Shown here: one piece after another, positions 60,413 to 64,000 of the stretch
How positions within the stretch are numbered: position 1 is the stretch's first letter
How the letters are laid out: every line of letters starts with the position of its first letter
NCBI RefSeq assembly: GCF_014656055.1
Contig: NZ_BNBR01000003.1
Location: 866,482 to 930,481, forward strand
DNA: 64,000 bases
From: Streptomyces griseosporeus
GTDB taxonomy: Bacteria; Actinomycetota; Actinomycetes; Streptomycetales; Streptomycetaceae
Reading direction: 5' to 3'
Notes under the pieces: generated by a model
Database searches by the model: none
What the model saw: only the letters and a program-made list of their open reading frames with translations
What the model was told of the DNA's origin: nothing
Position numbers and translations under genes: made by a program

Positions 60413-60541
60413 ATGCTGTGGTCCGACCCCGAGAACGAGCCGCCCAAGGAACTGCGCGACATGCAGGAGATGCTGCGGCGGCTCGGTCTCCTCATGGCCG
60501 TGGCCATGCTGCTGGCGATGCTCGTCCTGGGAGTGCGGTGA
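60413..60541 (+). CDS. 42-residue membrane microprotein
   Basis: MLWSDPENEPPKELRDMQEM, then a basic LRRLG and a single hydrophobic helix (about 25-41; LLMAVAMLLAMLVLGV) ending at the stop. High GC3, an intact frame, position between pccE and maf and conserved layout in Streptomyces (from memory) support a real gene. No ribosome site; CACGCT lies 6 bases before the ATG, so possibly leaderless. Function unknown. Confidence 0.65.
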   Translation: MLWSDPENEPPKELRDMQEMLRRLGLLMAVAMLLAMLVLGVR

Positions 60542-60595
60542 GGGCGGCCCGGGGACCGAGGTGAGCCGCCCCGCCCGGGTGACTAACCTGACCGC

Positions 60596-61219
60596 ATGAC
60601 TGCTCAGCGCCGCAGGCGACTCGTGCTCGCCTCCCAGTCCCCCGCCCGGCTCGGGCTGCTCCGCCAGGCAGGCTTCGACCCCGAGGTGATCGTCAGCGGG
60701 GTCGACGAGGACGCCGTCTCCGCCCCCACCCCGGCCGACCTGGCCCTCGCCCTCGCCGAGGCCAAGGCCTCCGTCGTGGCCGCGAAGCCCGAGGTCAAGG
60801 GCGCGATCGTGATCGGCTGCGACTCGGTGCTCGACCTGGACGGCGAGGCCCTCGGCAAGCCCGCCGACGCCGAGGAGGCCACCGCCCGCTGGAAGGCGAT
60901 GCGCGGCCGGGCCGGCACGCTGCAGACGGGCCACTGCGTGTACGACACGGTCAGCGGCCGGTACGCCTCCGGCACCGCCTCCACCGTCGTCCGCTTCGGC
61001 GAGCCCACCGACGAGGAGATCGCCGCGTACGTCGCCACCGGCGAGCCCCTCTACGTCGCCGGCGCCTTCACGCTGGACGGCCGCTCGGCCCCGTTCATCG
61101 ACGGCATCGACGGCGACCACGGCAACGTGATCGGCCTGAGCCTGCCCCTGCTGCGCCGTCTGCTGGCCGAACTGGGCATCGGCATCACGGAGTTGTGGAC
61201 CCCGGCGGAAGAGGCCTGA
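60596..61219 (+). CDS. maf: Maf-family nucleoside triphosphate pyrophosphatase
   Basis: 207 residues. Motifs RRLVLASQSPARLGLLRQAG, the EAKAS-like LAEAKASVV, IGCDSVLDLDG and the DRRSAPF-like DGRSAPFIDGIDGD are characteristic. Maf hydrolyses dTTP, UTP or modified nucleotides. The ATG has no ribosome site, TAACCT lies 6 bases upstream (60584-60589): leaderless. Converges on the next gene with a 29-base gap. Confidence 0.92.
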   Translation: MTAQRRRRLVLASQSPARLGLLRQAGFDPEVIVSGVDEDAVSAPTPADLALALAEAKASVVAAKPEVKGAIVIGCDSVLDLDGEALGKPADAEEATARWKAMRGRAGTLQTGHCVYDTVSGRYASGTASTVVRFGEPTDEEIAAYVATGEPLYVAGAFTLDGRSAPFIDGIDGDHGNVIGLSLPLLRRLLAELGIGITELWTPAEEA

Positions 61220-61248
61220 GGCCCCTTCCCAGGGCGGCGCGGGGGGCC

Positions 61249-61746
61249 TCAGGCGCCCCCGGCCGCCTGCGGCTCGGCACCGCCCGCCGACGTGCCGTTC
61301 GCCGGGTCCTCGTGCGGGGCGGCCGGCCCGGAAGCGGCGGCGGCGCCCTGGCCGTCGTACGTCATCAGCAGCAGCACGATCAGCCCCAGGACCGCCATCA
61401 TGAACAGGAAGGCGGTCCAGCCCACCAGCCCCCAGGCGAAGGCGCCCAGCAGGCCGTGCACGACCGCCGCGCTGATCAGCAGGATGCGGCCGAGGCCGGC
61501 CGGGGCGCGGTCGCGGACGGCGACCAGGAGGGCCACCAGGCCGCACAGGGCGAAGTACAGGCCGAAGACGACCCCGCCGATCTTTGACGACGTGGCCATG
61601 ACATCCGGATCGATGCCGGCGAGGGACATCTGCTGCCGGTCGGCGACCACCCCGAGGAACCAGTTGACGGCCGCGATCCCGAAGGCCTCGGCGAAGAGCA
61701 CCACCGTCACGACCCACGCCACCGGTCTGCGCACCACGCTCTCCAC
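61249..61746 (-). CDS. Four-helix integral membrane protein, unknown function
   Basis: 165 residues with four transmembrane helices (about 9-32, 55-77, 86-105, 110-130) and a disordered Ala/Gly/Glu C-terminus. No known motif. GTG at 61746 is used; the ribosome site is weak (GGAAG), so a start at the next in-frame GTG is possible. Confidence 0.75.
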   Translation of the reverse strand: MESVVRRPVAWVVTVVLFAEAFGIAAVNWFLGVVADRQQMSLAGIDPDVMATSSKIGGVVFGLYFALCGLVALLVAVRDRAPAGLGRILLISAAVVHGLLGAFAWGLVGWTAFLFMMAVLGLIVLLLMTYDGQGAAAASGPAAPHEDPANGTSAGGAEPQAAGGA

Positions 61747-62142
61747 CCACTTCCGACCGCGGCCTCGGCGAGGCTCGCGTTACCCCAAGTACGTTCGAGA
61801 CAGCGCGAACGCTACATGGGGGCGCCCCCTGCTCGTCAGAGCTTGGGGGAGGGTAAACCAGGGGACAAGAGCTGGGTCGCCGGCAAAGAATCATTGGGCC
61901 ATTCGTAGGGACTCGACAAAGAATCCGAGTGGCGCGCGGCACGCTCTCACAGAGACCTTGACCACACGGGAGGGCTAGGGTTTCCCGGAGGAGTCCTGCG
62001 TACCGAGGTGCGACAAGGGATTTCGCGGGTCGAGCGAGCCCCGCATCACGCTCCGTGTGGGCAAGCTCACCATTGGGGACGGGTCGAAGTGCCGTGTCGG
62101 CAGTCCCTAAACTCGGCTTGTTTCAAGGAGGGAGCCTCAATC
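61747..62142. other. Long intergenic region with accA2 promoter elements
   Basis: 396 bases between the divergent membrane gene and accA2. It holds two copies of CAAAGAATC (61884-61892, 61917-61925; 33 bp apart) and a TAAACT -10-like hexamer at 62108-62113, about 35 bases before the accA2 start. No supportable gene; regulation of the carboxylase alpha subunit is the likely purpose. Confidence 0.55.
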
Positions 62143-63915
62143 GTGCGCAAGGTGCTCATCGCCAACCGTGGCGAAATCGCTGTCCGCGTGGCCCGGGCCT
62201 GCCGGGACGCCGGGATCGCGAGCGTGGCCGTCTACGCCGACCCGGACCGGGACGCTCTGCATGTCCGCGCCGCGGATGAGGCGTTCGCCCTGGGCGGTGA
62301 CACTCCGGCCACCAGTTATCTGGTCATCGACAAGATCCTGAATGCCGCCCGGGAGTCGGGGGCGGACGCCGTCCACCCCGGTTACGGCTTCCTCTCCGAG
62401 AACGCGGAGTTCGCGCAGGCGGTCATCGACGCGGGTCTGATCTGGATCGGCCCGCCCCCGCAGGCCATCCGCGACCTGGGGGACAAGGTCGCCGCCCGGC
62501 ACATCGCCCAGCGTGCCGGCGCCCCCCTGGTGGCCGGCACCCCGGACCCGGTCTCCGGCGCCGACGAGGTCGTCGCGTTCGCCAAGGAGCACGGCCTGCC
62601 CATCGCGATCAAGGCCGCCTTCGGTGGCGGCGGCCGCGGTCTGAAGGTCGCCCGCACCCTGGAGGAAGTCCCCGAGCTGTACGACTCCGCCGTGCGTGAG
62701 GCGGTCGCCGCGTTCGGGCGCGGGGAGTGCTTCGTCGAGCGCTACCTCGACAAGCCCCGTCACGTGGAGACGCAGTGCCTGGCGGACAAGCACGGCAACG
62801 TCGTCGTCGTCTCCACCCGTGACTGCTCGCTGCAGCGCCGCCACCAGAAGCTGGTCGAGGAGGCGCCGGCGCCGTTTTTGAACGAGGAGCAGGTCGCCGA
62901 GCTGTACCGGGCGTCGAAGGCGATCCTGAAGGAGGCCGGCTACGTCGGCGCCGGCACGGTGGAGTTCCTCGTCGGCCTGGACGGCACGATCTCCTTCCTG
63001 GAGGTCAACACCCGCCTGCAGGTCGAGCACCCGGTCACCGAGGAGGTCGCCGGCATCGACCTGGTGCGGGAGATGTTCCGCATCGCCGACGGCGAGGAAC
63101 TCGGCTACGACGACCCCGTCCTGCGCGGGCACTCCTTCGAGTTCCGCATCAACGGCGAGGACCCCGGCCGCAACTTCCTGCCCGCCCCCGGCACGGTCAC
63201 CCGCTTCGACGCCCCCTCGGGTCCGGGTGTGCGCCTGGACGCCGGTGTGGAGTCGGGCAGCGTGATCGGCCCGGCCTGGGACTCGCTGCTGGCCAAGCTG
63301 ATCGTGACCGGCCGCACCCGCAAGGAGGCCCTGCAGCGCGCCGCCCGTGCGCTGGAGGAGTTCCAGGTCGAGGGCATGGCCACCGCCATCCCCTTCCACC
63401 GCGCGGTCGTGAAGGACCCCGCCTTCGCGCCGGAGCTGACCGGGTCGGCCGACCCGTTCACGGTCCACACCCGGTGGATCGAGACGGAGTTCGTCAACGA
63501 CATCAAGCCCTTCGCCGCCCCGGCCGATGCCGAGGCGGAGGAGGAGGCGGGCCGTGAGACCGTCGTCGTCGAGGTCGGCGGCAAGCGTCTTGAGGTCTCC
63601 CTGCCCTCCAGCCTGGGCATGAGCCTGGCCCGTACCGGCCTGGCCGCGGGCGCCAAGCCCAAGCGGCGCGCGGCGAAGAAGTCCGGCCCGGTCGCCTCGG
63701 GCGACACCCTGACCTCGCCGATGCAGGGCACCATCGTGAAGATCGCGGTGGAGGAGGGCCAGGAGGTCAAGGAGGGCGACCTGATCGTCGTCCTGGAGGC
63801 CATGAAGATGGAACAGCCCCTCAACGCGCACAAGTCCGGCACCATCAAGGGCCTGTCCGCCGAGGTCGGCGCCTCCCTCACCTCCGGCGCCGCCATCTGC
63901 GAGATCAAGGACTGA
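62143..63915 (+). CDS. accA2: Acyl-CoA carboxylase alpha chain: biotin carboxylase + biotin carboxyl carrier
   Basis: 590 residues. Biotin carboxylase (1-445): RKVLIANRGEIAVRVARAC, GGGGRGLKVA, EVNTRLQVEHPVTE. A Lys/Ala linker (about 545-560; KPKRRAAKKSG) leads to the carrier domain with biotin lysine in VLEAMKMEQP. It serves as alpha subunit for PccB/AccB complexes and is the BirA substrate. The GTG at 62143 follows an AAGGAGG site; the frame extends upstream without one. Matches AccA2 of S. coelicolor in layout. Confidence 0.95.
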   Translation: MRKVLIANRGEIAVRVARACRDAGIASVAVYADPDRDALHVRAADEAFALGGDTPATSYLVIDKILNAARESGADAVHPGYGFLSENAEFAQAVIDAGLIWIGPPPQAIRDLGDKVAARHIAQRAGAPLVAGTPDPVSGADEVVAFAKEHGLPIAIKAAFGGGGRGLKVARTLEEVPELYDSAVREAVAAFGRGECFVERYLDKPRHVETQCLADKHGNVVVVSTRDCSLQRRHQKLVEEAPAPFLNEEQVAELYRASKAILKEAGYVGAGTVEFLVGLDGTISFLEVNTRLQVEHPVTEEVAGIDLVREMFRIADGEELGYDDPVLRGHSFEFRINGEDPGRNFLPAPGTVTRFDAPSGPGVRLDAGVESGSVIGPAWDSLLAKLIVTGRTRKEALQRAARALEEFQVEGMATAIPFHRAVVKDPAFAPELTGSADPFTVHTRWIETEFVNDIKPFAAPADAEAEEEAGRETVVVEVGGKRLEVSLPSSLGMSLARTGLAAGAKPKRRAAKKSGPVASGDTLTSPMQGTIVKIAVEEGQEVKEGDLIVVLEAMKMEQPLNAHKSGTIKGLSAEVGASLTSGAAICEIKD

Positions 63916-63955
63916 CGACAGTCCTCGCAGCATCCGTTCCCCGTGCCCGTCTCGA

Positions 63956-63975
63956 AGGGCGCGGGGAACTGCGCG
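63956..63975. repeat. Dispersed intergenic repeat unit, copy 3
   Basis: AGGGCGCGGGGAACTGCGCG, downstream of accA2; exact reverse complement of most of the copy at 9155-9175. Confidence 0.75.
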
Positions 63976-64000
63976 TTCAGCCCCGACGAGCCGGCCCCCG

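Overview
The window is high-GC chromosomal DNA of a Streptomyces. The evidence is the codon bias, the GTG and TTG starts, many leaderless promoters, the mycothiol gene mca, cAMP and c-di-GMP cyclases, a sortase substrate, acyl-CoA carboxylase genes (pccB, pccE, accA2) and many secreted proteins. From memory the gene order matches the S. coelicolor core, read backwards, from about SCO4979 (PEP carboxykinase) to SCO4921 (accA2). I see no prophage, insertion sequence, tRNA, rRNA or CRISPR array.

1-5.5 kb: two divergent, tightly packed arms. Leftward are a PfkB sugar-acid kinase, an IclR regulator, RidA and a GntP permease cut by the window edge. Rightward are a PLP D-amino-acid/sugar-amino-acid deaminase and an N-acyl-D-amino-acid deacylase. 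Together they fit import, deacetylation, deamination and phosphorylation of N-acetyl-D-glucosaminate, the C1-oxidised end product of chitin attack by LPMOs. This is the most interesting metabolic system here.

5.5-15.5 kb: a secreted trypsin-like protease, an alanine-type aminotransferase, a small gene behind a Fur-like box, a secreted propeller/Ig-like protein, GTP-type PEP carboxykinase, a hemolysin III protein, a TetR regulator and a Ub-Mut7-C protein. 15.6-22.1 kb: a leftward four-gene operon in which every junction overlaps by 4 bases. It encodes a processive GT2 synthase, a GT39-like membrane glycosyltransferase, a DPM1-GtrA fusion and a secreted copper radical oxidase, and looks like an exopolysaccharide assembly and oxidation system.

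22.4-35.6 kb: a DUF255 thioredoxin-like protein, a large STAND/TPR protein, mca and greA (each with a near-consensus SigR promoter), a DrrAB-type ABC exporter with a palindrome filling its promoter spacer, threonine dehydratase, MarR, and a diverged ECF sigma-like gene with a membrane partner. 35.6-47 kb: cystathionine gamma-synthase, a membrane-anchored helical protein, an S51 peptidase, a Zn alcohol dehydrogenase with a divergent XRE regulator, a 1106-residue subtilase and a MacB-like ABC transporter.

47-64 kb: a GAF-GGDEF protein, histidine ammonia-lyase with a leaderless promoter and upstream tandem repeats, lipoproteins, a LAxTG wall protein, an L,D-transpeptidase, argG under ARG boxes, enoyl-CoA hydratase with a GTTAA-N6-TTAAC operator, a class III adenylate cyclase, BirA, pccB-pccE, a 42-residue membrane protein, maf and accA2. 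BirA, PccB, PccE and AccA2 are the parts of one biotin-dependent acyl-CoA carboxylase system.
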